Source: Symbiodinium natans (lineage: Eukaryota > Sar > Dinophyceae > Suessiales > Symbiodiniaceae). From it: a stretch of DNA of 64,000 nt. A program made the position numbers and the translations under genes. Location: contig CAJNDS010001624.1 in assembly GCA_905221605.1 (NCBI GenBank), positions 269,501 to 333,500 of the forward strand, read 5' to 3'. Every line of letters starts with the position of its first letter. The first letter of the stretch is position 1. The notes beneath the pieces are model-generated. The model was not told the origin of the DNA. It was given only the letters and a program-made list of their open reading frames with translations, and did not search any database. Shown piece after piece: positions 22,056 to 33,150 of this stretch.

Positions 22056-23296
22056 TGTTGCCTAGCGACTGTACAGATGTGCTGTGGAGGACTGGCGCTT
22101 CTTGAAAGTGCTTCTTTGCTTTGGAAGAAGTTGCCCCGAGCTTAAGAGACCCAAGCTGCAGCCCCATGAAAACATGACCCCCCCCCTTACAACGGCCTAA
22201 GCATTTAAAACCTGAACAGCTCAAATCTTAGCTATCCAGGAACTGCAGCTCCCTCGGTCCCCAAGCCCCAAATTCCCAAACAACGATTTACCATTATGCA
22301 CGTTTGACGTGGTCCCCTGGTGCTGTTTTGAACTCGCGCCACCCTCAGAAGTAGGGAAGGCAGCTATTTGGCCATTTTGCGCGTGTCTAGCTGGACCCCT
22401 AAATGGTAAGATTCCCTTCTAAGACCGCAGTGAAGTCTTTCGGGAACCCCACTTGCATCCCTGCGCCAACTCTCGTAGCCCTATATACCCTAAACCCTAA
22501 ACCCTAAACTCTCGTAGGGCAGGCCACATGACGCAGTACTTTGCCCGGGCAAGCAGGAAGTACTGCGGCGTTTGTTGCTGAACGCGGTCCTTAGTCGCTG
22601 TGTGAAAGGGGGGGCTCAATAAGGAGGTTTAGGGTTTTAGGGTTTAGGGTTTAGGGCTCTTGGGACTCTGATTGGGGGTTCCGGCAGATACGACCTTGGG
22701 TGCACAACTTGCTTCATGGTGATGTCCTGCTTGTTCCCCGTGCGCGATCCGCATGTACGCACGCCGTCTGTGCAAAACGAAAGATGTCCGTGTTATCCTG
22801 ACTTGCTCGTTGTCTTGGCATCCTACCAAAACAAGCTGTAACTAGCTGCTATAAGGGGACCATCCGAACCTCCAATCTCTGAAGTCGTGACCCCGAAATG
22901 AGACAAGCCACGTACTCATTGCTGTAGACGGCAATGATGAGATTCCTCGGTGGATAACCCTAGTGGCCACCTCGAACCCCAATGCCCACCAAAATATCTA
23001 CAAAGGTTTAGGGGCTGTTGTTGCTTAATTAGGGTTTAGAATTTAGGGTTTAGGGGGAGGATCCCGTGCACATCGCCCCTCCCCTTCGTTCAAAAAAGTT
23101 CCAGGGGCGATAAATGGCGTTCAGAAAACGGCCCCTTCCCCCACCCTTTCGCTTCAAGATTGGCAGAACTCCCTTTGCATCCATTGTCAAGAGGCTACAG
23201 CAAACTCCGAACGATTCCTGCTTAACAGGACCACTGAGTAGACATGAATGATATGATGCTTGCCTTAGGTAGGCTGCAATGTGGCATCAACTGGCC

Positions 23297-23587
23297 TCAG
23301 ATCATCATAGCTAAGCAACTGCCCAAGCACTCCCACAAAAAATGTTGATGCTCCCTCCCGTCTACATGGCCAAGGCACAGGACAATGATGTTGAAGAATG
23401 TTGATCCAACAAAGTTCGTTGACATCATCAATGGGTCATTGTGGTTGTATGTGTCCTCCGGCAAAGTCCCCACAACAGAATACAACAGAGGCTTTCCAGC
23501 CAGGGGCTTGCGAACCACTCCCGCAAACAACTGCCTCTCCCTCGTCTCTTCTCTTTTCTTCTCTTCTGTTCTGTCTGTGAGACACAA
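23297..23587 (-). CDS. Candidate exon with a hydrophobic segment
   Basis: The minus frame contains a protein-like stretch (EDTYNHNDPL, then NFVGSTFFNIIVLCLGHV), a possible membrane segment of about 15-18 residues. The 5' part (EEKKREETRERQ) derives from a TCTCTTCTTCT-type tract and is probably not coding. No family is recognised and no splice sites were fixed. Confidence 0.25.
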   Translation of the reverse strand: MCLTDRTEEKKREETRERQLFAGVVRKPLAGKPLLYSVVGTLPEDTYNHNDPLMMSTNFVGSTFFNIIVLCLGHVDGREHQHFLWECLGSCLAMMI

Positions 23588-24067
23588 TGTCGCCTAAAGT
23601 GGGCACAAGAGCAAAGTAAACACTTCATTTGGCTTGCTTGGGGGCTCGCCGTCGCGTGTAACACCCCGCGGAAACGAACATACACAAGTCTTCGCCCCCC
23701 CCCCCCCCCCCCATGTGCGCAGGCAAGTATCGGACCCCTGAACATGGCTTGAACATCGGTGCTACGCGCTTTTCTTGTGCCATGAGATGATTTTGAGCAC
23801 ACCACTGGTGTGGGGTCTTGTAGAGTTCAGGGTTTCAGGGAACTAAAGGCTAACCTTTGGGATTTGAAGGGGATTCTATTGCCCCAACAAGGTCAAAGGC
23901 TAGCTACTCTACAACTAAGTCTCAGGGTCTCAAAACCCTAAACCCTAAACCCGAAACCCGAAACCCTAAACCCTAAACCCTAACTCTCAGGGTCGCAGGC
24001 ACCAAAGGAAGACATCGGCCTCTGGGCCTACTACATGGACTCCGAGGCCACCAGTCCCGAATCGTCC

Positions 24068-24138
24068 CCTAAACCCTAAACCCTAAACCCTAAACCCTAA
24101 ACCCTAAACCCTAAACCCTAAACCCTAAACCCTAAACC
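24068..24138 (-). repeat. Interstitial telomeric repeat (CCCTAAA)~10
   Basis: A perfect run of about ten CCCTAAA units. Confidence 0.95.
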
Positions 24139-25610
24139 TCGAACAACCGCAGCCTCGGAGTGCACATTGAGGCCCAGATTGTCTAAGCCGTTGCCGTCAT
24201 GGAAGAGGAGGCCTGCGAATCTATGCGAATCTCTGTGTTCTTGTTTAGGGATACAGGATTTACAGATTAGGGTTTAGGGTTTAGGGTTTAGGGTTTAGGG
24301 AGTTTAGAGTTTAGGGCTCAAGGTTCAGGGTTTCGGGTTGCCTGTACCTAGACCCTCGACCATGAAGAAGCTTACCGCCAGGAAAGGGCAAAACATGCGC
24401 CGTCAAAAGACACAGGCATGACCACGACTTGGGTTCGGGGCAGGCACTGTGACATATTCGGGTTTACGCCCCCCGATATACAAATAGTAGGATCGCCTTA
24501 TAATAAGGACCCCCGTAAGGTACCCCAAATTTTTCGGAAACCCCCTTTTTGAGTGCATGAGGCTCAGGGTTTGTAGTTGGGCTCTGCCGGGTTCTGATTT
24601 CGCTGATCGAGGAGCAAGCTGCAACCTCAAAGAAGCAGCCCTAAAGCGTTTTGCAACAGGGCTTAGGGCTTAGGGTTCAGGGTTTAGAGATTTGGGGTAT
24701 TTGGGGTATTTGGGGTTTAGGGTTTAGGCTTTAGGGCCCCTGTATACCAAAATCCAAAAAAGAAACTGCTCGACTTGAAGAGTATGCAAACGCTCAGCGA
24801 AGTTATAGGACCAGTTCGACCCCGGGACTCCAAACAGGTCTAAACCTCCGAAGCCCCAAGAGCTTGGACCCTAAAGCCGACATGTTTAGGGTTGAGGGTT
24901 TGGGGTTTAGGGTTTGGGGTTAAGGGTTCAGGGTTCAGGGTTTAGGGTTTAGGGTTTAGTTGCGCTGCCTCGGTAGGCAGAGGAGAGGACCCAACCATGA
25001 TCCTTGCCACTCGGAGGTTCATGACAAGGGTTTAGGGTTTAGGGTTTAGGGTTTAGGGTTTAGGGTTTAGGGAGGAGGGCCTACTTGAACTGAGGCAGAA
25101 CTACATTCGCCCTACTTAGAACTGTACGTATATGAACCTTCAAGAAGCCAAGGTCAAATCTGACCCGCTTCTGATCTTCACTGCTTTGTTGCTCTTGTAC
25201 ACTGTGCAATCTGGAATCCAATAACCTGCGAGGGCAGCGGTACCAAGTCAGAAAGAGTTTTGCTGCATGCTCCAGAACACAATCGATCCTGCCCGAAGCC
25301 TGAAGCTGTTGTTTGTTCTGCCTGCCTGTGGGTTTGAGGTTCCTAGCAGGACCAGTGGCTTTCCCCGTGGAAATAATCAGAAACGCCAGGGAGAACGACG
25401 CAAAGATCATCAAGGTGATGACCTGTTGCGTTGGCGCTACGGAGGTCAACTCCAAGGCAACTTACCCAAATCCTACCAAGCCCTTTAAACCCCGCACCCT
25501 AAACCTAGCCCAAACTCTACGACAGGGTGCGGTAGTCTGGCAAGTCAACAGCACACAATGTAAAGGCTCATCCCAACCTGGCACCGACTGAGCTTTGAGC
25601 TTGTAGCAGT

Positions 25611-25730
25611 TACAAGGAGGGGTCCCCTTACTATACTAACTACAGCTAAGGGATAACCTAATTTAGGATCCTTATAACCCACTTTAGGGTCCTAAACTCT
25701 ACTTACAACTGGGGGGGGGGGCTCCTTGTA
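25611..25730. repeat. TACAAGGAGGGGCCCC palindromic family, copy 3
   Basis: It begins TACAAGGAGGGGTCCCCTTA and ends in a G run, then CTCCTTGTA. Internal ATAACCTAATTTAGGATCCT and TTTAGGGTCCTAAACTCTAC match the copies at 1671, 31600 and 62206. Confidence 0.75.
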
Positions 25731-26737
25731 TGTGGAGAACTCGGATTCAGGACGGTTTTGGCCAAAGTTCAACTCACTGGGCTGCTACCTCCGCCCGAAA
25801 GAAAAAACTTAAACGGTGAGCTTCTGCTCTAGGATGCTTCAGGGGCTTCAAGGTTCGGGTTTATAGACCTTGGGGCTTCCTGTAATCAGGGTCTAGGGAG
25901 GTTTTATACCTCAGAGTCTGGAGGATGTTTTTGCACCTGAGCAAGCTAAGGTGCGGGTCGTGAGAACTTCCGTCCGCTCGAGTAGGGTTTCCAGACACTC
26001 AGCAGTATGCTTCGAATACTCGAATACTAAACGATGCTCTCTCACTAAAACAACTGGGGTAGCCTAGTAACCTCCTTAAAATCTCAGCCCCAAGTGAGCA
26101 ACCTTCGGCAGTGTTCCACCGTCTGTCAGTACTGCCAGCTTTAACCCACAGGAAATGGGAAATCCCGAGCCAACCACGTTGTATCAACTGCCAACGCTAC
26201 TCAGCGCCCTGCGATCATCTGCTTCGTGGCAGAGCCGAGCAAGGAGCCTCAAACAGTCTAATGTTCAAGTGTAGAGCCACCCTTTTCCCCCGTATTCCAA
26301 AACGTAAAGACCAACGAACGCATGGCATAATGCCATCGGGTGGGTGGGGGGTTAGGTGTAGGGATCTAGATAATTAAGGGCACCCAACCCTGAAGACTTG
26401 AGGGTTTTGTCCTTAAATCTTCAAACCCCACACATATCCTCTTGTAGGTTTAGGGTTTGTGTTTAGGGGGCGAGCGTTATAACTATAACCCTTTAGGAGC
26501 CCGGTTCAGCCGAGGAATGCTGGAGGCTCCCTCCCAATAGAGCCCTCAAAAGGTTTGCGCAGCATGTGGGAAGTCCCCAAACCTACACCCTAAACCCGAA
26601 AATTAACGAAATCGTAAAGTTCCCCAAGCATGGGAATGATGCATTTGAGGACCTCAGAGCTTCACAGCCGCCGAAAGCCCTTATCCACCTGGGCCCACTG
26701 GGCTCTGGGACTCGGAGGGCTGATGTCACCCAACCCC

Positions 26738-26897
26738 TCGAAGGGTAGCTACATGGTCCCTGCATAAGGTCCCTTACCTTCTTTAAAAGGGTTCTGAAGT
26801 ATGGGCCCTTGGGTTGTGTTGTGTAAGGTATACAAGAGGTATATAAGGGGTCTCCACTTAACGGCCCATGCTAAGGGACCATGTAGCTACCCTAAGC
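26738..26897. repeat. GTAGCTACATGGTCCCT palindromic family, copy 1
   Basis: The ends are AGGGTAGCTACATGGTCCCT and AGGGACCATGTAGCTACCCT followed by AAG, an essentially perfect 20-base inverted repeat. Inner TATGGGCCCTT and CGGCCCATGC are also related. A diverged relative lies at 30473-30633. Confidence 0.8.
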
Positions 26898-27478
26898 CTA
26901 AGGACCCTCCCAGGAGGCTTCTCGAGCCTAGTTATCTCTACCGGGCCTCGCCTCTGAAAACCTCACAAGCCCCATAAACCCTCAAGATGTCTTCTGAACC
27001 CTCAAAACAACCTAAACCGTGAGAGCCCACCCCCAAACACACCCTAAACCCTATGAACCCTACAGCCTGAAACTTAACCCTGAGATGGAGGGGCTGGAGA
27101 TGGCGTGGATGCGGACACCGCTGGTGTGGAGCCGTACCCTGCGGGTTAGGGGTTCTGGGTTTCAGCCCAAAACGGACCACTATGTGAGTTCTTTACTATG
27201 ATATCCGCATATACTTCCTTATCAAGTTACAGTAGGTTTTGGGGGCTACAGGCAGGTACACAAAAGTAAGCCAAGGCTTACCGGACACTTGAGGGATGGA
27301 TCAGGACTTTATGGGGCGGGGATTCTCTGTTTTATGATCCCCCTTTGGACCAACCTATTTTTACAGGAAGGCTTACATTCAGCAAAAACCAAAAAAGGCC
27401 CATCATGTAAGAGAAGGCCTTACAGTACAGGTTGATTTGTGCTTGTATCTCAGTCCCAGAGAGTCTTTAGACAAAAGG

Positions 27479-27590
27479 GGTTGGGATGTTCCGCCTTCTA
27501 CTCAAAGTCCTTGATCGGGATTCTAGTACCCTTCAGTAGAATCCCCATTAAGGACTGTTAGTATAATTGGGGGGGGGGACATCCCAACCA
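27479..27590. repeat. GTTCCCCCTTATACTA palindromic family, copy 3
   Basis: The ends GGTTGGGATGTTCCGCC and a G run, then GACATCCCAACC, are inverted. Internal AAAGTCCTTGATCGGGATT pairs with AATCCCCATTAAGGACTGTT. Confidence 0.72.
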
Positions 27591-28319
27591 ATGGGGTGTA
27601 AGGAGCCTGAACCCTACAAAAAGGAAATAAGAGCGCTGTGGGTCCAGGGCATAAGCTCTGCAGTTGAAGGGGTTTAGGGTTTAGGGTTTGAAGGGGGTTG
27701 GCATTCGGGCGCGAAGTTGCTTGAAACATTATTTTCAACCCATGATTGGTCAACTCCCACCGCTTAGTCGGGTTTGGGCCTCGAAGACGCCTCAGCCATA
27801 ATTCCCATCAACCGCCCTTAGGACCCAAAGTTTCAGAATAAACTGTGCAAACACTCCACCAGGGCGTGCTTGCAAAAATCGCCTCGTAGAAGCCTGAGAA
27901 TACCAAAGTGTCAGAATCACATGTTCAACACACACTCCACCAGGGCACATGAAAATGCAAAGCCAGCACTTGAGCAGAACGCAGCTGACCATGAGGAAGA
28001 GGTCCTCGCAAAGTGCTACTCTCGGATGGCCCCAAAAAACCCTCTGAACAAATATTCCTTGCTGTTTAGGGTTTGGGGTTTCCTCCTAAACTCAATAAGG
28101 GAAAATATCACATGTCCCAAGGGACTACCGAGTACCAGGTGGGAACATTGATTCTGGAGATTCTGACTTGGATTGGGTATCTTGGGTAGTTAATGTTGAC
28201 GGGTTTTGGGTTTATATAGGGTGCAGGGTTGATAGGGTTTAGGGCATATATTCCTTCAGGGTTTAGGGGTAATATTCCTTTAGGGCTTTGGGTTTATATA
28301 GGGTTTGGGGTTAATATTC

Positions 28320-28740
28320 AGGAAGGCCCGGAACCGAACTTCTCCGCACGAACCGATCCGCCAAGAACCTTGAGCTGACTGGAACTGCATGGAACCGGAA
28401 CCGAAACGAACCGAAGCTTGCAGGAAGCGCTTCGAGTTCAGGGTGTTGGGTTTAGGGTTTAGGGCTTAGAACCGAGCGCCCATGCGAACAGAGCCGGACG
28501 CCCGAGAGTTGAGGGTGGGCAAGTACGTGCCCCGCATCGCCAACAGCCTATCCCGCCCTTGGCAACCAGCATCATGAGCGTTTAAGGCTGGCAAACTCTG
28601 TGCAGATGTCTGACTGGAGGAGCCGGAAACCGCACGAACTGATAGTGCCTGGAACGAACCGACCGACACGAATGCCCCACAGAACCGGCAAGAACCGAGC
28701 CGCCATAACACGAAGGCCCCGGAACCGACACGAATCGAAG
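28320..28740 (+). repeat. Degenerate (G)GAACCGA-word region
   Basis: Across about 420 bases the words GGAACCGA, GAACCGA, ACGAACCGA and CCGACACGAA recur about 18 times at irregular spacing, interrupted at 28440-28475 by TTTAGGG. There is no fixed period, so it is a cryptically simple region. Some copies read in frame but no gene is recognised. Confidence 0.6.
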
Positions 28741-30472
28741 AGGAAACTCTACTGCAAATTCTAACACAGGGTTTTTTACCGCAGGGACACTATATTCCAT
28801 GTGAATCTAGAACACACCTGAGGGCCTCAAAGATACATTTTTTGCGTGAACTGAATTCCAAGGCCCGCCCCTCCAGCACTCACGATTCCCATACCAAGTC
28901 GTAGCAAATACGCAGTCCGATTCTCCAGGAGTAATCTAGAGGGGGGCCTGAATAATTAGAATAGGGTCGTGGGGGTCATTATAGTCTAACTTTGTGGGTA
29001 CCATAAGGGAATAATATTAGTACTTATTCCGACCACTATAGCACAGACATTGAATCCCAGGCCCGCGGTCTTTTTCTACGCAGTCCATCACGAAGAGCGT
29101 GCGCACGGATTTCGTTTTCAAACCGCAAGAAAACTTGCAACAAACCAAAGCTATCGCCTGCAAAGCTGCGCAAGCACAAGAGGTCAGAGACTGCAGGTGT
29201 ACCCTAAGCCCTAAGCCCTAAGCCCTAAACCTTGGGGCAATCCAAAAATTCTAGGGACTGAATTCGAGGTTCTTGTTGCCACCCGTCCAGCTTTGAAGTG
29301 TGCTGCTCAAGAGGCGCAGAGTCTGGGGGTTTCGGCCGTAGTTGGGGTTTAGGGTTTAGGGTTTAGGGTTTAGGGTTTAGGGTTTGGGGGTTTAGGGTTT
29401 AGGGTGCGGAGTGAGGTTCTCGCCGTGTCCTCGCCCCCCTCTTCCTTCGACAAGCTCGGCAGCAGCGGCGATGCAGATTTGGCACCTTTGCACAAACTCT
29501 GATGCAAGATGGGTTGACGAGATTAGGGGTACCTTTTTGGGGTCCTTACTACAGTGACAAGGGGATCCTACTACTTGGGGGATTTTGGGAAAAGGAGAAA
29601 TCGATTTTAGGGGTCCCCTATTTTCGTAAACCCCCAAATCGGAGGAGTTCCGGATGGGAAGCTAACGTCTCCCAAACCAAATGACAAGGTTTGGGGTACC
29701 GGACCCCAAAATTGGGTTGTAAGGATCCTAAATTTGGTTACAATACCCTGAACTGTAGTTAGTACAGTCAGGGGTTCCCTCCTTTCCTTGAAGGTTCACG
29801 GGTAGTTAGAAGCAGGGCAACCTCTAGCATAACCCTAGTTAAGGTACTGTACTTCAAAACCCTAGATAGAACTATGCACCCACCTTCTCAAGTACAGCAC
29901 ACCCTGAGGCCTTTCCGGAACAGTCTGCCAACCGCAACCCTTTTCCCTATAAACCCTACACCCTAAAGCCTGAAGCCAACCTTTGAAGCGCCCCAGCCGT
30001 GTGTTAAGCATGCTTCAGAGAGCCAGGGAACTGTAGGTAAAAGCAAGCTGGATCATGGCCAACGCGAACCTGGGCATTGTCGTCATCTCCCCCAAAATCC
30101 CTGTGATCCCGGCCCCACATACCGGTGAACCCTTACATACACCCTTCATTACTCGTTTGGGATTGCTGGGTGAAAGCAAGCGAATTGGTCAAGGTCAATC
30201 CCGAATGCGAAGGCCTGCCAATAAGGCAGCACTGCGTCCCGCGACGGAGAAATGTCCGAACAAAGTGCTGCGCTAGACGAGCTTTTGAGCAAACTTGCCT
30301 CTGAAAGGTCGCCAAGCCCCGAAACTTCTTGGAGAGTTTTCGCGCGCATGCATCGCTAGTGGCTCAGCGCACCGAGGCCCGACATGTTGCCAGTCATCAC
30401 GAACCAAAAAACCACTGAGGCATAAGCCCCATGCGATGCCTTTCTTTGCCTACCCCGATCTCCCCAAAACTC

Positions 30473-30633
30473 GTAGGATAGCTACAGGGTCCCTTTTAGA
30501 GGGGACCCCGAGTTGGGGAACCCTTATACAACGCTGTTTTATCCTATAAGACCCATATGGGCCCATATTGTCACGACCCCTTTAAAAGGAAGGCCAGGGG
30601 CCATATTCAGGGACCACGTAGCGTCCCTTAGAA
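30473..30633. repeat. GTAGCTACATGGTCCCT palindromic family, copy 2
   Basis: The ends TAGGATAGCTACAGGGTCCC and AGGGACCACGTAGCGTCCCT are inverted with mismatches. The inner arms ACCCATATGGGCCCATATTG and GGGGCCATATTC recall the first copy. The sequence after the right end is TAG. Confidence 0.65.
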
Positions 30634-31599
30634 AGCCAACGCAACAGCCTACCTTAAACCATTTTTTTGCCAGAGGGTTGAGGGCTTTGTTTAGGGTTTA
30701 GGGGTTTAGGGTTCAGGGTTTAGGGTAAACCCTAAACCCTAAAGCCTAAACCCTTCTAGAGGCAGGGGGCGTCGGCAGGCACCAAGTTCCGACCAGCTTC
30801 GAGCGCCAGTCCCACATACTTCCTGAGGAGACTGAGGGTTGGCTTTGGTGCATGCTTGGAAGGTTCAGGGTTCCATCTTTAGGGTTTAGGGAAGGGTTTC
30901 GGGTTTCTTAGGGTTTAGGGTTTAGGGTTTAGGGTTTAGGGTTTAGGGTTTAGGGTTTACGGTTTACGGTTTAGGCTTTAGGGTTTTGGGTTGTCATGAG
31001 CCCCATGGCCGCGGGCCTAAAGCTTTTGCACCTGTATCTCCTGACAGGCAAACACCCCTAAACCCTAAACCCCTCAAACCTCTAAACCCCTGACCCCTAA
31101 ACCCTGTAAAGAGACCAGGGCCACAACAGGCGAAACGATGCTTGGGGTTAGCGAGTAAGCCCCCTTGGCCTCAAAACAAAAAGTGCACCCTTGATTAGAC
31201 TTTAGGGCCGCTAACCCTAAACCCTAAACCCCAAACCCTAAACCCTAAACCCTAAACCCTAAACCCTAAGCCCTAAGCGCTAAGCCCTAAGCCCTAAATC
31301 CTAATCCCCCCACGGGGCCCAAACAATGTAACCCAAGCATCGCATCGTAAAGTCGTGGTGCGCAATCGCCTTTTTGTGCCAGTTGAAAACAAGAATGCCG
31401 AGCCTTGGTCGAGGATAGGGTTTAGGGTTGAGGATTTAGGGTTTAGGGAGTAAGACTTAGGGTTTAGGGGTTAGGGTTTAGGGTTTGGGGACGTTTCGAG
31501 TCTAGGGTTAAGTGGCTTATAGGGCCTAGGGCTTCTGGGCCTTTGAGGGTTCAGGGGCTTAGGGTGTTGAGGTGAAAGGGTGTATACTATGCGGCACTA

Positions 31600-31700
31600 T
31601 ACAAGGAAGGGACCCCTTACAAGGACTTCTAACCTTATTTGGGATCCTTCTAACTCAATTTAGGGTCCTTATTACTCTGCTTATACCTAGGGGGGGCCCT
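31600..31700. repeat. TACAAGGAGGGGCCCC palindromic family, copy 4
   Basis: It begins TACAAGGAAGGGACCCCTTA and ends CTAGGGGGGGCCC, running straight into a CCCTAAA block, so the right terminus is lost or replaced by telomeric repeat. Confidence 0.65.
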
Positions 31701-31845
31701 GAACCCTAAACCCTAAGCCCTAAACCTTGTAGTCCTTGCAGGCCGGAAGGAGACACGATGGACTCAAGGCATCGTGTCAGGAGTGTGGGGCTACAGTAAG
31801 CAAACTAGCTAAAGCCTGAAGTTGTGTATTCTCTGATGTACATTA

Positions 31846-31851
31846 CCCCCC

Positions 31852-31882
<31 letters not shown>

Positions 31883-32026
31883 AAAAAAAAACACAAACTA
31901 AGCCCTAAACCCTAACCCTAAACCCTAAAACCTAAACCTAAACCCTAACCCTACCTAAACCCTAAACCCTAAACCCTAAACCCTAAACCCTAACCCCCCC
32001 CCCCCCCAAAAAAAAAAAAAAAAAAC
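31846..32026 (+). repeat. Two C-run/A-run junctions flanking a telomeric block
   Basis: C27A19 (31846-31891), then about 100 bases of CCCTAAA-like units, then C14A19 (31994-32026). The telomeric block is bracketed by two copies of the same homopolymer junction in the same orientation. Confidence 0.85.
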
Positions 32027-33150
32027 AACAACTATTCTAATTATTAAGGCCCCCAAATTACGGCCGATGACTGATGCATTCGACGCTTCATAGGCTGGGG
32101 CTTCCTGTTTCGAGGGCGCATTGAAGATGTAGGAGGGTTTAGGGTTTAGTGTTTAGGGTTAGGGTTTGGGGTTTAGGGTTTAGGCTTTAGGGTTTAGAGC
32201 TTAGGGTTGAGGGTTTGGGTTTCAGGTTTTTCGGATTTACCGGACGAAGTTGCCGAAGGCCCGTTGCAAGCGGGTTTGGGGAATTGGGCTGTAGTAGCTT
32301 ACATCACGTTCATGACGTTGAATTTACATGTGCTAGCTTACAGATGAGAGGCTGTAAGTTGAGGGGCTCAAGCTTGTCAGCTATGCCTCGACACAACTTG
32401 TTTAAAACCACAATATATATGTATCCCTAAGGCTCGTTGGGGCCCTGCTTAGCGCGACCCGGGCCCTGCTACGCACGACCTGGGCCCCGGGCTGTTTACA
32501 GGGAGGGCCCGGATTTAGAGGGCCAGGGCCCGTGAGGGGCCGTCGGGAAAGGGTTGGGACAAGGCTGTTGTACATGCAGAGTTGCAGTCCTCCGTTTTTG
32601 TCTTTGGCCTGGTGGCTTTGGGGGAGGGGGGGGGGGGGGCGGGACGGTCCCATAAATCCCCAAACCCATGGCAAATGAACCCTGTTTCATGTTTTTTTTT
32701 GTGGTCATCGCATCGCCAACTTGCAATCATGAAAGCTGCTCCGGGGGTTTTTCATATAGCAGACTCATGCATGCAGTGCAGATGCACTTCCTAGCTTTCA
32801 TGAGTTGTGCAGCCTGTTCTCATGCAGGCAACATGCCATATAGATCAGTGCAACTTCGGATACTTTGGGTTTGCTTTGATGGGCAGCTGCACTGTTCCAG
32901 TGCCACAGCCATGCCTCGCAGGGCAGGTCGACTGGCAGGACTGATGCTATGCAGCTGCATGCACCTATAGCGAATTCAAAGTCGCACATGCTGTTTAGCG
33001 GGTGTAACAGACTTCTTGCGTGTGCGAACTGATTGGCTCGCAGTTCCATACCCAACCCTAGGCCAAAAACCCTAAACCCATGAATAAGTAATCCAACAAG
33101 GCAGTTCCTGTTTGCTATCGCTTATTGCCTCGCCTTTTTGCTTGCATGCC

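Larger units (their letters stand above)
16600..32200. other. Long gene-poor, repeat-saturated stretch
   Basis: No confident gene is seen in about 15.6 kb. Telomeric blocks recur throughout (18729-18773, 20941-20961, 21360-21450, 21545-21635, 21773-22052, 24068-24138, 25028-25073, 29342-29405, 30895-30975, 31218-31305, 31905-31995). Between them lie palindromic elements, homopolymer runs and unrecognised sequence. Weak minus frames at 23297-23587 and 25081-25455 carry hydrophobic segments and could be single exons, but splice sites and homology are lacking. Confidence 0.5.
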
